Shown here one piece after another: positions 10,172 through 21,110 of a DNA stretch of 64,000 nucleotides. Numbering within the stretch: the first letter of the stretch is position 1; every line of letters starts with the position of its first letter. The translations under genes were made by a program, and so were the position numbers. Source of the DNA: Zymoseptoria tritici IPO323 (lineage: Eukaryota; Ascomycota; Dothideomycetes; Mycosphaerellales; Mycosphaerellaceae); the NCBI RefSeq assembly GCF_000219625.1, contig NC_018218.1, positions 2,232,001 to 2,296,000 of the forward strand. The letters are read 5' to 3'. The notes below the pieces were generated by a model that worked only from the letters and a program-made list of their open reading frames with translations, searched no databases and was not told where the DNA came from.

Positions 10172-13003
10172 ATGGCAACCCCCACCGCCAATACGATCAA
10201 GGTGGTCGCGCGTTTCCGACCGCAGAACAAGATTGAACTCGCAGCCGGCAGCGAGCAGATTGTCGAGTTCAGCAGCGATGACACATGCTCGCTCTCGTCC
10301 AAAGAGGCCAGTGGCGCTTTTACCTTCGACCGCGTATTTCCCACGAACACCCCTCAGCAGGATGTCTTCGACTATTCGATCCGCAGCACAGTCGACGATG
10401 TGCTGGCAGGCTATAACGGAACGGTGTTCGCATACGGGCAGACGGGCTCAGGAAAGACATATACCATGATGGGCGCCGATATAGGAAACGACGAGCAAAA
10501 AGGTATCATTCCTCGAATCGTCGAGCAGATCTTTACAAGCATCATGCGCAGTGATGGCAGCATCGAGTTCACGGTCAAGGTGAGCTACATGGAGATCTAC
10601 ATGGAAAAGATCAGGGATTTGCTGGTGCCACAAAACGACAACCTGCCGATTCACGAAGACAAGCAGAGGGGTGTTTATGTGAAAGGACTGGGCGAGTTCT
10701 ACGTAGGGTCCGTAGAAGAGGTCTACCATGTGCTGGAGCGTGGTGGTCAAGCAAGAGCCGTGGCTGCGACAAATATGAACCAGGAGTCCTCGCGATCACA
10801 TTCGATCTTCGTGATCGAGGTCACTCAGAAGAATGTCGAGTCCGGATCAGCACGTTCCGGTCGATTGTTCTTGGTCGATCTGGCAGGTTCGGAAAAGGTC
10901 GGGAAAACTGGCGCCAGCGGGCAGACTCTGGAAGAGGCAAAGAAGATCAACAAGTCGTTATCGGCACTGGGCATGGTCATCAATGCGCTATCGGACGGGA
11001 AGAGCACGCACGTTCCTTACCGCGACAGTAAACTCACACGCATCCTTCAAGAATCGCTCGGTGGTAATTCGAGGACCACGCTCATCATCAACTGCTCGCC
11101 TTCGGCCTACAACGATGCAGAGACGGTGTCGACATTGCGGTTCGGAGAGCGCGCCAAGACGATAAAACAGAAGGCGAAGATCAACGAGGAGCTTTCGCCG
11201 GCTCAGCTCAAAGCACTGCTACGGAAAGAACTCACGAAAACTACTACTTACGAATCATACATATCATCGCTTGAAGACGAGAACAAGAAGTGGCGAAAAG
11301 GGGAGAGTGTGCCAAAGGAGCACTGGACCCCAGCCTTGACCGAACTTTCGCGAGCACCTGCTCCGGCACCTCCACGGTCTGCCACTCCGACTAGCCGTTT
11401 GCGAGAAACGACAGGAACGCCAAGACCTGACAGTCGCCTGGACATCGAACGAGCCGGCACTCCGAGTCTTCCACTGGAGAGGGATGAAAAGGAAGAGTTC
11501 TTGAGACGTGAAAATGAGTTGCAGGACCAGCTCGCGGATAGGGAGAGCACGTTGGCCGCTGTCGAGCAAGCTCTTCAATCGGCGAGAAACGAAGTGAAGG
11601 AGCTTCGCGAAGCGCAATCCGGCACTGCACGTAGCAATGAGAAGCTGCAGGGCGAGACCGAAGTTCTCCGGATGCAAGTAGAGAAGATCGAATTCGAGAG
11701 CAAGGAGGCCGCCATCACTTTGGATTCGCTCAAAGAGGCCAACTCTGAACTCACTCAAGAGCTGGACGATGTGAAGCACCAATTGCTGGATGCCAAAATG
11801 TCCGCCACAGATTCTTCAGCTCTGCTGGGCGAGAAGGAGCGCCTGAAGAAGGAGCGCATGGCTCAAATGATGGCTGGCTTCGATCTTGGAGATGGTTCCA
11901 GCCGCGAGGAGGCTGTCCGGGAGGTGCTGGAGAAGGTCCAGAGCTTACTGGGAGTTGCCGAGGGCGGCGGCGCAGTCGCGGCAGATGAGCTTGCGCTGCT
12001 GAAGGAGAAGCTTGTTGATCTACAAAGCCAGGTTCGCCAGGCAGATCTCGGTGTCAGCGGTCATGCTGACGGTGCGCACACCGCTATTCTGGAGCAGAAG
12101 CTGGTCCAAGCGCGGCGCGATTACCAGGATCTCCTAGAGAAGAACCTGTCTCCAGATGATGTGGACCAGGTCAAGCGCAGTCTGTACGACTCCCTGTCCG
12201 CTCAGCAGAATGGGAATGGTGCATCACCCGAGGTGCAGGAGGCCCTTGCACGAACACAGGAGGAGAATACACGCATACGCAGCGAGCTGGATGCACTGCG
12301 ATCGCAAGCATTGAGTGGCAGCAACGGCGCCTCACTGAACAAGCAGCTTGCCGACTTTGACACAATCAAGAAGTCTCTCATGCGCGATCTCCAAAACCGG
12401 TGTGAACGTGTCGTTGAGCTGGAAATCAGCTTGGACAGCACTCGCGAACAATACAACTCTATTCTGCGCAGCAGTAACTCCAAGCAGCAACAAAAGAAGC
12501 TCGCCTTCCTCGAGCGCAACCTCGAGCAGCTTACAATGGTCCAACGACAGCTGGTGGAACAGAACGCACAGTTGAAGAAAGAAGTTGCCATCGCCGAGCG
12601 CAAGCTCGTTGCGCGTGGAGAGCGCATTCGTGGCCTCGAGGGCTTAGTGCAAGAAAGCCAGGAGAAGCTCATGCTTGCCAATCACAAGTATGTGACATCA
12701 GTGCCTCCAATCTCGACTCATGACAGCCCACTAACAGACACCGACAGATTCGAGAGCCAGCTCATGGCCGTCAAGGAACGCCTAGAAGCCGCCAAATCCG
12801 GATCCACTCGCGGTCTCGGACCCAACTCGCCTGCGCCGTCTAATTTTGCCAACAACCCCTTCGGCCGAATAGCCAAACCACTTCGTGGAGGCGGCGGGGA
12901 CGGTCCTTCCGTTCCGACCTTTGCAGGTCTACAGGCTAGCCAGGCGTCGCAGGAGAATATCGGCAGTGGGAACAAGCGAACCAGCTGGTTCAGCAGAGGA
13001 TAG
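10172..13003 (+). CDS. Kinesin-1 heavy chain (conventional kinesin)
   Basis: Two exons, 10172-12687 and 12748-13003, give 923 residues. The 60 nt intron (GTATGT, CACTAACAG, ACAG) is a multiple of three with no in-frame stop, so it can be mistaken for coding; removing it gives the smooth coiled-coil junction NHKFESQL. The motor domain is N-terminal: P-loop GQTGSGKT at residues 89-96, switch I NQESSRSH, switch II VDLAGSEKVGKT. The neck and long coiled-coil stalk follow. The tail is Gly/Ser/Pro-rich and ends in a short basic segment. The length and N-terminal motor match fungal kinesin-1, which moves vesicles and other cargo to microtubule plus ends and is needed for normal hyphal growth. Start context at 10172 is good. 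Confidence 0.95.
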   Translation: MATPTANTIKVVARFRPQNKIELAAGSEQIVEFSSDDTCSLSSKEASGAFTFDRVFPTNTPQQDVFDYSIRSTVDDVLAGYNGTVFAYGQTGSGKTYTMMGADIGNDEQKGIIPRIVEQIFTSIMRSDGSIEFTVKVSYMEIYMEKIRDLLVPQNDNLPIHEDKQRGVYVKGLGEFYVGSVEEVYHVLERGGQARAVAATNMNQESSRSHSIFVIEVTQKNVESGSARSGRLFLVDLAGSEKVGKTGASGQTLEEAKKINKSLSALGMVINALSDGKSTHVPYRDSKLTRILQESLGGNSRTTLIINCSPSAYNDAETVSTLRFGERAKTIKQKAKINEELSPAQLKALLRKELTKTTTYESYISSLEDENKKWRKGESVPKEHWTPALTELSRAPAPAPPRSATPTSRLRETTGTPRPDSRLDIERAGTPSLPLERDEKEEFLRRENELQDQLADRESTLAAVEQALQSARNEVKELREAQSGTARSNEKLQGETEVLRMQVEKIEFESKEAAITLDSLKEANSELTQELDDVKHQLLDAKMSATDSSALLGEKERLKKERMAQMMAGFDLGDGSSREEAVREVLEKVQSLLGVAEGGGAVAADELALLKEKLVDLQSQVRQADLGVSGHADGAHTAILEQKLVQARRDYQDLLEKNLSPDDVDQVKRSLYDSLSAQQNGNGASPEVQEALARTQEENTRIRSELDALRSQALSGSNGASLNKQLADFDTIKKSLMRDLQNRCERVVELEISLDSTREQYNSILRSSNSKQQQKKLAFLERNLEQLTMVQRQLVEQNAQLKKEVAIAERKLVARGERIRGLEGLVQESQEKLMLANHKYVTSVPPISTHDSPLTDTDRFESQLMAVKERLEAAKSGSTRGLGPNSPAPSNFANNPFGRIAKPLRGGGGDGPSVPTFAGLQASQASQENIGSGNKRTSWFSRG

Positions 13004-13539
13004 TGAACACGCTTGACGGGGCAGACCATTGTTCGCATGCATGGATATGTTGATAGGTAGAGCGCTTATCTTGGACATCTTATGGGCTGGCGCAGGGAAT
13101 AGAAGGAAAGATGGACGGACTTGGTCACGCAGGGCTTGGCCCTCGCTGCGGCATGGAGGACGCGATGTTAAACGATACCCATTGAAACTTAGTTCGCTCG
13201 CTACGGCAACGCTTTATCATGAGTGAGAATAAAAGGCTTGATCGGACCTGGTTACGATGGAGCCTCCCTTGTACAGAGTCGAAACGCTCTACATATGGAG
13301 TCCGGATAAGTCACTCGGGCAAGAGGGTATCTTACAAGACGTTCCGCCGCTCATGATGAGCCACTGTACTCGATTGTATATTGTATCGTTGAGGGAAAAG
13401 AAGTATTCATCATGCTATATTGAATCATATTTAATAAGCACGAGACCAACGCCAACCCGGTGGAACATTTACCAAGTCCGCACCAAACGCTCAAGCCGCA
13501 GCAACGCTTTCCAGAATGTGACAAGATGGGTTCAGCTCA
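13004..13539. other. Convergent intergenic, kinesin/CDO
   Basis: A 536 bp gap between the 3' ends of two convergent genes. It is AT-richer than the coding flanks and should contain both 3' UTRs and polyadenylation sites. No gene seen. Confidence 0.5.
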
Positions 13540-14610
13540 TCAAGCCGTCTTGACTCCGTACTCTGAGTAGAAGTGACATTGAGCGACATGCGACTTCTGA
13601 CCAGTCCTGGGATCGAAGATGTGACAACCGTGCTTCGCGGCATTGGGAGGCTGTTTCAGTGACATAGTCAGCAAGGCTTCGTTCCGTCCAATCCTGAGGG
13701 AACAAACTTACCGTGTACAAGTGCAGACTGACAGCGAACTCCTCGTTGCTAGGATTTCTAATTCGATGCAAGCCAATGCTATCAGACATGTAGGTGACCT
13801 GATCTGTCGCATACATCGTCTCCTTGGTGACTTCCAGCTCGGCGGGTCCTATGCCTTGACTACCGCGGCGGCTCGAGCAGGTATGTGCAGTGCTCGGGTA
13901 CGCCGAGTCTGCCGCTGTTGCACAAGCCGTCGGGTTGGCTGGATCCTCACATGGCCATGCGTAGACGGTTTCCGTCAAGCGACCCTTCAGGATCTTCATG
14001 ACGCAGTGCGCATTGGCATGGTCGTGAATGGGACTCCCTTTACCGGGTGTCCAGACGAGGAGGAGCTGTGAAAAAGTGAGGGTCAGTATTAAAGAAGGCA
14101 AAGCAGGTACGATACATCGCTTTACGTATAGTGTCGATATCACGTGTTATCGTGCGTAAAGTGCGGTTGCAAGAGGGAAGGCGCGGATGGCGTGCTCGAT
14201 GTCCGACATGTACAATAGGCGTTCGGGCCCACAAGATGGCACCTCACTTCTTTCACTCACCAAGTTGGCTTTGCCGTTGATGTTCGACACCAAGTTTCGT
14301 GTGTATCCTCGGGAGGCGTCTGGGAATGCATACCGGTCCCAGTCGTGCTCCTGGCTTTGGTAGGAGGACATGAGACGCTTGAGTTCTTCGACGTCGACTC
14401 CTTCGCTGTCGATTCCGTTGCTGGGACCCAGGACTGTGGATACATCTGCTTGGTGTCAGAGAGCTGGCGTGGGATGATTCGCTACGAGAACCGACCTTGG
14501 ACCAGACGATGAAAGTCGTCCAACATTTCCGGCTCCACCGAGCCTCTTGCACTGTCGTGGATCGACGCGGGTTTCTCTACAGCATGAGACATATCTTGTG
14601 AAGGATCCAT
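13540..14610 (-). CDS. Cysteine dioxygenase
   Basis: Four exons on the minus strand, 14610-14496, 14433-14261, 14065-13712 and 13650-13540, give 250 residues. All introns are GT-AG; the second is long (195 nt). The cupin iron site is complete: His110 and His112 in HDH, and His196 in GLHRI. Cys117 in HAHC and Tyr213 in LYT correspond to the Cys93-Tyr157 crosslink pair of mammalian CDO; the spacing His-His-Cys and His-Tyr is identical. The region between Cys117 and His196 is about 32 residues longer than in the mammalian enzyme. The enzyme oxidises L-cysteine to cysteine sulphinate in the cytosol and limits free cysteine. The last exon (FDPRTGQ) is needed to restore the conserved C-terminus. 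Confidence 0.93.
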
Positions 14611-15537
14611 GCTGAAGGTGGACGGGTATTGAACGATGTTGTGACGGTCAAGAATATTGAGAGATCGCAACTGTTGTTGGCGGTCTAGAGAGCTGTGAGC
14701 TAGAAAAGGTCCTGGAGGTGTGAGCAATTTTTGACTGGGTGGGAGGTTCGGCGAGATAGGGACGGCTTAAGGGCTCCCGGTCGGCGACGGTTTCGCTTTC
14801 TTTGCGACCATCACGCCGCGACAATTGGCAAAGAATCGAGCACCTGGTTCAGTCCATCGTCACATCTGAACACGCGGACGAATCGTGCCACTCGTTGTCA
14901 GCGATCGCTTCATCGGAAATGATCTGAATCTGCCCTCGCTGTTGGCCATCATTGTCGCTTTCCACTCGGTGATACCCCAGGCAGTTGAGCAAGCCGATGA
15001 CCCGGCGCCTGTCTTCACATGACAACTGGCATCGAAGCTTCGGGAGTAACACAATCAGCACGAGCAGGCATCGTAAAAGGTTGATCAGTATCACGCCCTG
15101 CAGTTCCAGGTCTCGGAAGCGACGACCCGGGCTCCTGATTCTGAGGGGCAAAGAGCGTGGGGTGGTTCAAGCAGCTGTATCGATCGTGCTTCGTTTTGCG
15201 TGAAACTTCGTATAGACAGAAAGTATGCTCAGGCTCGCAATCAGATGCAAGTCTGCAGGACTTGTATTGAATATGCTGTACTTCTTCAATCTTGTGAATT
15301 TTCGCAGTCATTTCTCGTTCGAGGAGGCCGAACCTTCCCAACATGACTAAGCTGGAACGTCATTCGCTCGAGCTCCCGTCTTCGGACACCACCAAATTCA
15401 ACCGCAGAGCGACTCGCGAAACCACGAAGTACTACCTGAATCTTCTGCTCTAGTCCCATCAAACGACCATACGACCATATTCCAACCATACCACCGTCCC
15501 ATCCAACCCTGCAGCGCAGCGAACACAGTAGCCCAGC
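14611..15537. other. Divergent intergenic, CDO/rbg1
   Basis: About 0.9 kb that should hold the promoters of both divergent genes. Open frames seen here are short, overlap each other on both strands and carry no recognisable motif. Confidence 0.5.
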
Positions 15538-16717
15538 ATGGCGACCACGGTAGACAAGATCAAGGACATTGAGGCCGAGATGGCCAAGACGCAGAAGAAC
15601 AAGGTACACACAAACAGACGGAGCCTTCTGGGTGAAGGAATACGGATCACAACGGAGTTGAACTGATTCACGGATATAGGCGACATCGTTCCATTTGGGT
15701 CAACTCAAAGCGAAGCTTGCTAAGCTGAAGAGAGAACTGCTCACGCCGACATCGAGCGGTGGTGGCGGTGGTGTAGGATTCGATGTTGCGCGTACTGGTG
15801 TGGCATCGGTGGGTTTCATTGGGTTTCCCTCTGTGGGCAAGTCGACATTGATGTCAAGATTAACCGGACAACACTCGGAAGCTGCTGCGTACGAATTCAC
15901 GACTCTCACGACGGTGCCTGGACAAGTGGTCTACAATGGCGCAAAGATTCAGATGCTGGATCTGCCTGGTATTATCCAAGGAGCGAAGGACGGAAAAGGT
16001 CGAGGTCGGCAGGTCATTGCAGTGGCAAAGACGTGCCATTTGATCTTTATCGTTCTGGATGTGAACAAGCCGCTCACGGACAAGCGCATCATCGAGACCG
16101 AGCTGGAAGGGTTTGGAATCCGGGTCAACAAGCAGCCACCGAACATCAAAATCACGAAGAAAGACAAGGGTGGCATATCAATCACTTCGACTGTCGCACT
16201 CACACATATCGACAACGATGAAGTCAAGGCAGTAATGAACGAGTATCGCATGGCAAACTGCGATATCGCGATCCGGTGCGATGCTACTATCGACGACCTC
16301 ATCGATGTGATCGAAGCCAAGGCGAGAGCCTACATTCCCGTCATTTACGCACTGAACAAGATCGACGCGATCAGTATCGAGGAGCTGGATCTTCTGTACC
16401 GAATTCCGAACGCCTGCCCGATCTCCTCAGAACACGGATGGAATGTCGACGAGCTGATGGAGCAAATGTGGGAAAAGCTGAACTTGCGCCGAGTGTACAC
16501 GAAACCAAAGGGCAAGCTGCCGGATTACACCGCTCCCGTGGTGTTGAGAAGTACCGCCTGCACAGTAGAGGACTTCTGCAACGCCATTCACAAGACGATT
16601 GTTGACCAGTTCCGCATTGCTATCGTCTACGGCAAGAGTGTGAAGCATCAGCCTCAACGAGTCGGACTCTCGCACGAGCTTGGCGACGAAGACATCATCA
16701 CTATTATCAAGAAGTGA
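15538..16717 (+). CDS. rbg1: DRG-family GTPase Rbg1/DRG1
   Basis: Two exons, 15538-15603 (22 codons) and 15680-16717, give 367 residues, the usual length of DRG1. The 76 nt intron is in phase 0. The N-terminal helix ([19 protein letters not shown]) is typical. G1 is GFPSVGKS at 70-77, G3 is DLPG, G4 is NKID, and the last 75 residues form the TGS domain. The family is a translation-associated GTPase that binds a Tma46/DFRP1-type partner and ribosomes. The short first exon is easily missed; without it the protein lacks the conserved N-terminus. Confidence 0.95.
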
Positions 16718-17235
16718 GCAGAGGTCGTGCTAGTGAGCTTGCTAAAAGTCTAGACTGCAATTTTCTGATCCGTGCCGATCACACGTCTGAGACAAGGGAA
16801 ACACTATGAAGTGTTGTCGGCTCAAGGAGGCGCGACTGGAGCATCGACATCATGCACGGGAGAAACAGGTCGAGGCCAATTTCTGCGACACGTCATTGTA
16901 CGTATCGACCCAATTGCAATGCCACGATGTGAGCAAAGCGATCGACTCGGCATGGTTTCGGCATGCGGCCACGATGGAAGAAATTCAGAGACCTTGGTTG
17001 GTAGCCAAGATGTGCGTCGCTCGTCTGGTCGAGGTGACAACAATGAGGGAGCGAACGGTCGCGACGTATAATAACATCCGCTATACCGAGTCAAGAGCCT
17101 GGCCACGACGATACAGTGGATGTCGACGTGAGACATTGCGAAAATGATGTCTTTGCAGCATTTTCCAATCAGCAAACGCCAATCAATTTCAAATCTTGTC
17201 AATCTGACGACGCGTTCTCCCTCGAACCAATATCC
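16718..17235. other. Convergent intergenic, rbg1/MFS
   Basis: A 518 bp gap between two 3' ends. Open frames here are short and unsupported. No gene seen. Confidence 0.5.
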
Positions 17236-19907
17236 TCACATAACGACCGCAACATGGTTGTCCATGTACTTCGAGATGTCGCCCAGGAATACCGCTGCGA
17301 GGATGCTGCAAATTCCAAAGCCCGTGCTGCAGTAGTATACGTACTTGTATGCAGCTGCGTACGCCATCTGGCCCTGGAGCACGACCTCTTCCCACCCTCC
17401 GGACTGCGCAGCGACGCAAGGTATGTCTGCGATCAAGTCGATGAGCGAGTTGCCGGTGAGTGCGATGGCCTCTGCGACGCTCTCCTCATCGCAGCCGAGT
17501 ACACCGACCATGTAGCCGCCAACATCACGGACGGCGTAGGGGACGAATTTGCTGACGAATACGTTGTAGTACACGCAGTAGCCGATACTACCGCCGAGAA
17601 CTCGTATAGCAAGAGTCAGAGCGGACACCGTTGCGATGAGATCATCTGGACAGATGATGGTTGCTGTTGAAATGCCATTAATTCGGGATCGCCGTGTTCT
17701 GAAGGAGATCAATCTTACTGATGATCGAGGCAGGCACGACGATGCCACCAATGCCAAGTCCAGCTAGCACCAGCAGACCCCATAGGACGTGGAGGTTGTC
17801 TCTCTCTGCCACTGCGAGAGATCCGCATCCTGCCGTCATGAGAATCGACGATACCTGCAGACAGAGGGCGCGACAATCAGCAGAGATCCAAGGACCTACG
17901 AGGAAGAAAACAAGCTGAGATTTGCTCACAATCATGAGCTCCTTATTGTGGCCGCGGAATACGCTCAGAAGAGTCTGCCAAACAAGTCAGTACCATATTG
18001 AAGACCCTGATGTTGTGCCGGCGTTGCATACGAGCACAATCACAGCTCCGACCATGACGCCCAGACCGACAGGCAGACCACGAATACCATTGCCAACAGG
18101 ATCGTGGCCATAGACTGGAGGTTGATTCGTGTCAGCAGTCAATACTGGCGGAAAGATGGCAAACTTGCAACGGACCGTTGAATGCTTGAGTAGGCCAGAA
18201 CATGAGAATCGACTAGGTGAGATCAAGGTTAGCGGTGATATAAGATGTGCTGCTGACGTATTCGTACAAAGAAGTTGGCTCCGCTGATCGCCGTGATGAC
18301 CTATGGGATAGGAACGAATGGTCAGCCATGGCCAGACAACGAGGACCCTCGGAAGTACACGATTGAATGGGCCGATGCTCCAGCGACAGGCGAAGGCCTT
18401 TCCTGTCGGAAACTCACCAATGTCAGGCCCATCGTGCGAGGCTAGAGACACGTCAGCCAGGAGCTCAAGAACACTCCGGAATGTTAACAGGCTTACCTCC
18501 TGTCTCAAACGTCTTGGGAACATGCTGGAGGCGAAGTATGAGTGTCAGCGTACGTCTTGAGAAAGACGATTGAAAAACGGGTGCAGCTTCGTGTATGCGG
18601 TGCCAGGGTCTGCTCACGGATATGGTGCATAGCTCTGCCACACAACGAAACCAATCAACTGGATGATACCGAGGATGAGTGGGACCAGAACATGTGCCTC
18701 GTCCCAGTCGTACTGGTACCCGCCCCATTGCATCCCTAGCATCTACTCGGAATCAGCAACAATGCATGATTGCAATCAACCTTGGAGAACCCACGAAGCA
18801 GATCATGCCCGAGATGGAAAGAAAGCCGCCAATGTAGTCGATGCGGCGCAACACGTCCTTCCTGGACATTCCAGCACCTGATCTCGTCAGCACGCCTGGT
18901 CGAACAGAGCCAAGATGGATCCCGAATCAACGTACTAATCGCCCGGGGTGGCGGAAAGAAAAAGCAAGCGACCATGACTAGGCCAATAAAAGCCCACAGT
19001 CCGCAGAACAAGCCCAGCCATCTCCAGGAGTAATGATAGGCGATGAGTTGCGCGTAGAGCACCGAGGGAACGAAGGGCACGATGGAGAAGACGAGCACAG
19101 CGACATATTTGCCACGGCTGGCTACCGGTGCGAGCTCCGAAGTGACGGCGAGCGCAGTCAACTCATTTACTCCTATCAAGGAGTTTAGTTGCATCTCTGG
19201 CATCTAGGGAGAGGAACTATCGACTTACCAGCACCGACTCCTGCGAAAACCATACCACCTGGAGATGTTAGCACACGGATCTGGAGAGGCCTTCTACACT
19301 TACAGATGAATGTATTCATCGTCTGTGCAGTCGAACAGATGACCATTGCTAAGCAAAGCAAGGTTGCTCCGCCCAGGGCAACGTATCGGCGACCTATCAG
19401 GTCACTGATGCTTCCAGTAAAGGGGCAAACGGCCGCTGCAAAGTACGGATCAGCTGCCATCACCACAACACAGCCCGGGAGTCGTTACCAAGGGACAGCA
19501 AATTGGCAAGCACCATCCATACCCATCTGTCCGTGCCACCGATGTCGCCGTAAATATATGGTGGTACTCCACCGAAGAGGTATACTGGAATCTGAGAACC
19601 CGTCCACACTATGAGGCATCAGCATGTTTCCATCGGCACGACAAGGAGTCGCATACGGAAGCCCATGGCGATCAAGCTCATCTTCCGATTGAAAGTCATC
19701 GGTTCCGAGCGAAGGGCTTCGACGTGGGAGTTGTCCGTTCCCACTTCCTTCTTCTGGAGATCAACGTTCTCCACATGACTGTCGTTGATCTTCTCGAGAT
19801 TTGGGGCATGTTCCGAGTTATCTAAGACCGTCAGTCGGGTCCACAGTAGGCTATTGCGACCGTTTCGTACTGGAGCTGGAGCTCTCGTGAGCGTGTGGAG
19901 TTCCCAT
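17236..19907 (-). CDS. MFS efflux transporter, TRI12 family, 16 exons
   Basis: Minus-strand exons: 19907-19871, 19821-19657, 19608-19489, 19435-19304, 19258-19229, 19172-18936, 18877-18795, 18742-18618, 18524-18497, 18441-18418, 18300-18268, 18212-18176, 18114-18032, 17974-17930, 17854-17719, 17663-17236. All 15 introns are GT-AG and every phase closes, giving 580 residues, the usual TRI12-family length. Recognisable blocks are GSQIPVYLFGGVPPYIYGDI, the motif-A loop GSISDLIGRRYVALGG, GVNELTALAVTSELAP, RRIDYIGGFLSISGM and CPDDLIATVSALTLAIRVLG. The family has 14 membrane helices and exports fungal metabolites or moves siderophores; the substrate here cannot be told. No biosynthetic cluster adjoins it. 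Exons of 24-37 nt are common, so automated models may be wrong. The start in the first short exon is less sure than the rest. Confidence 0.9.
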
Positions 19908-20464
19908 GGTAAATGGCAGATTCTGCTATACCTCGAGTGGCATCGATGTTCTGGATGAAGTTGAGAACTTCTCGATCGCTCGAGGGCGCCTGCACTGGAA
20001 TGCGGAGATGATCCTAGTTATGCCCGCACGGCGGCAAGGACGGCTAAGAACGTGGCATCGTGTCGAACTCGAAGACTCGAGCGGTGCAGTACTGCATTTG
20101 CGGGTGGTTCACAGGCAGAGAACCCTGCCCACGCTTACACGCAGATACTGTGTGGTACAGCAGCTTAGTCGTTAAGCGACCCAATCGAGCATGCTATGTT
20201 CGACCGCGACTCTGGGCTGCCGAACCGACCTTGAGTCGTCGACCCAGGCAGTAGCTAGAAGTCCTACTGCGTCGGAGCTGCTGTGAGGTCGAGACTGGAC
20301 GGTCGACATGCAGCCGGACGAAAAGTCCGATCAATGCTCCTGGGAAAGCGAACGTCTTGCCCGGTTTCTAAGACGTCCCGACTGAATGAGGAACTCGTCC
20401 GATGGAAGGGCCAAAGTCATGCGAAGTCGACCAACGCCAGATCACGGCCTCATTCGAGGCTGCA

Positions 20465-20603
20465 TACCTCCGTGCTTCCGCTCAAACTGCACACTCCCAA
20501 GCTACCTAGATACACTTTGTCGAGTCAAATGTAAGCGATGACAAGGAATCACGCTTGGCTCAATTAGCTTGGTCGGTGCAGTTTGAGCGGAAGCGCGGAG
20601 GTA
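20465..20603. mobile_element. Short TIR element (MITE-like), copy B
   Basis: A 139 bp element with nearly perfect inverted ends: TACCTCCG(T/C)GCTTCCG followed by CTCAAACTGCAC on both sides. The match extends outward by four bases (TGCA before the left TA, TGCA after the right TA). The interior is about 70 bp with no coding capacity. It is the best preserved of the three copies. Confidence 0.75.
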
Positions 20604-21110
20604 TGCATATGGTGGGGACGCTGGACTGTCCCCCCGTATGAGCCGAGTGAGGTCAACCTTGGCTTCGGCGCCGCGGACCTACAAGCTTGTCTTCGATGCA
20701 AGACTCTTTCCCTCTTGGCCGACTTTCTAAGCTGTCGTTCTAGCGCTGGTGCGCGCTTGATGATCACCAACAAGATCTCAACGTCACGCAGTCGGTTATG
20801 CACGTTCCCGGCTTTCGGGATGATGATGCATGATCAGCGGCCTTTGCGGGCTCGGTCATGTGCTAGACCACAGCTTGCGGAGACGAACTACATTCCCTCT
20901 GCCTCGACCTTCGTCCATCTGCACTCCAAAATGCCATGGCGTCGGAAGGAACAAGTCCAATTGCCTTGTGCTTATCTTGTTGTGCTTCACGGACTACTGG
21001 CACAACAGCGAATGCTATTAGCATGCAATACTTCACCGGCACGAACGCCTCATGCTGTGAGTTCTCGAATCTCATTCCACAAAGTATATTTCCGACCCTT
21101 TGTTCTCGAG

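Noticed and set aside
12688..12747. Kinesin as a single uninterrupted exon
   Set aside because: The in-frame 60 nt has donor, branch site and acceptor, and its translation breaks the coiled coil; it is an intron.
19173..19228. 32-nt intron in the transporter gene (acceptor at 19,197)
   Set aside because: Too short for fungal splicing; the acceptor at 19,173 gives a 56 nt intron and the expected GVGAGVNELTA block.
17236..19907. Secondary-metabolite cluster around the TRI12-type transporter
   Set aside because: Neighbouring genes are a translation GTPase and a SnoaL-like protein beyond a 2.7 kb gap; no synthase, P450 or cluster regulator is present.
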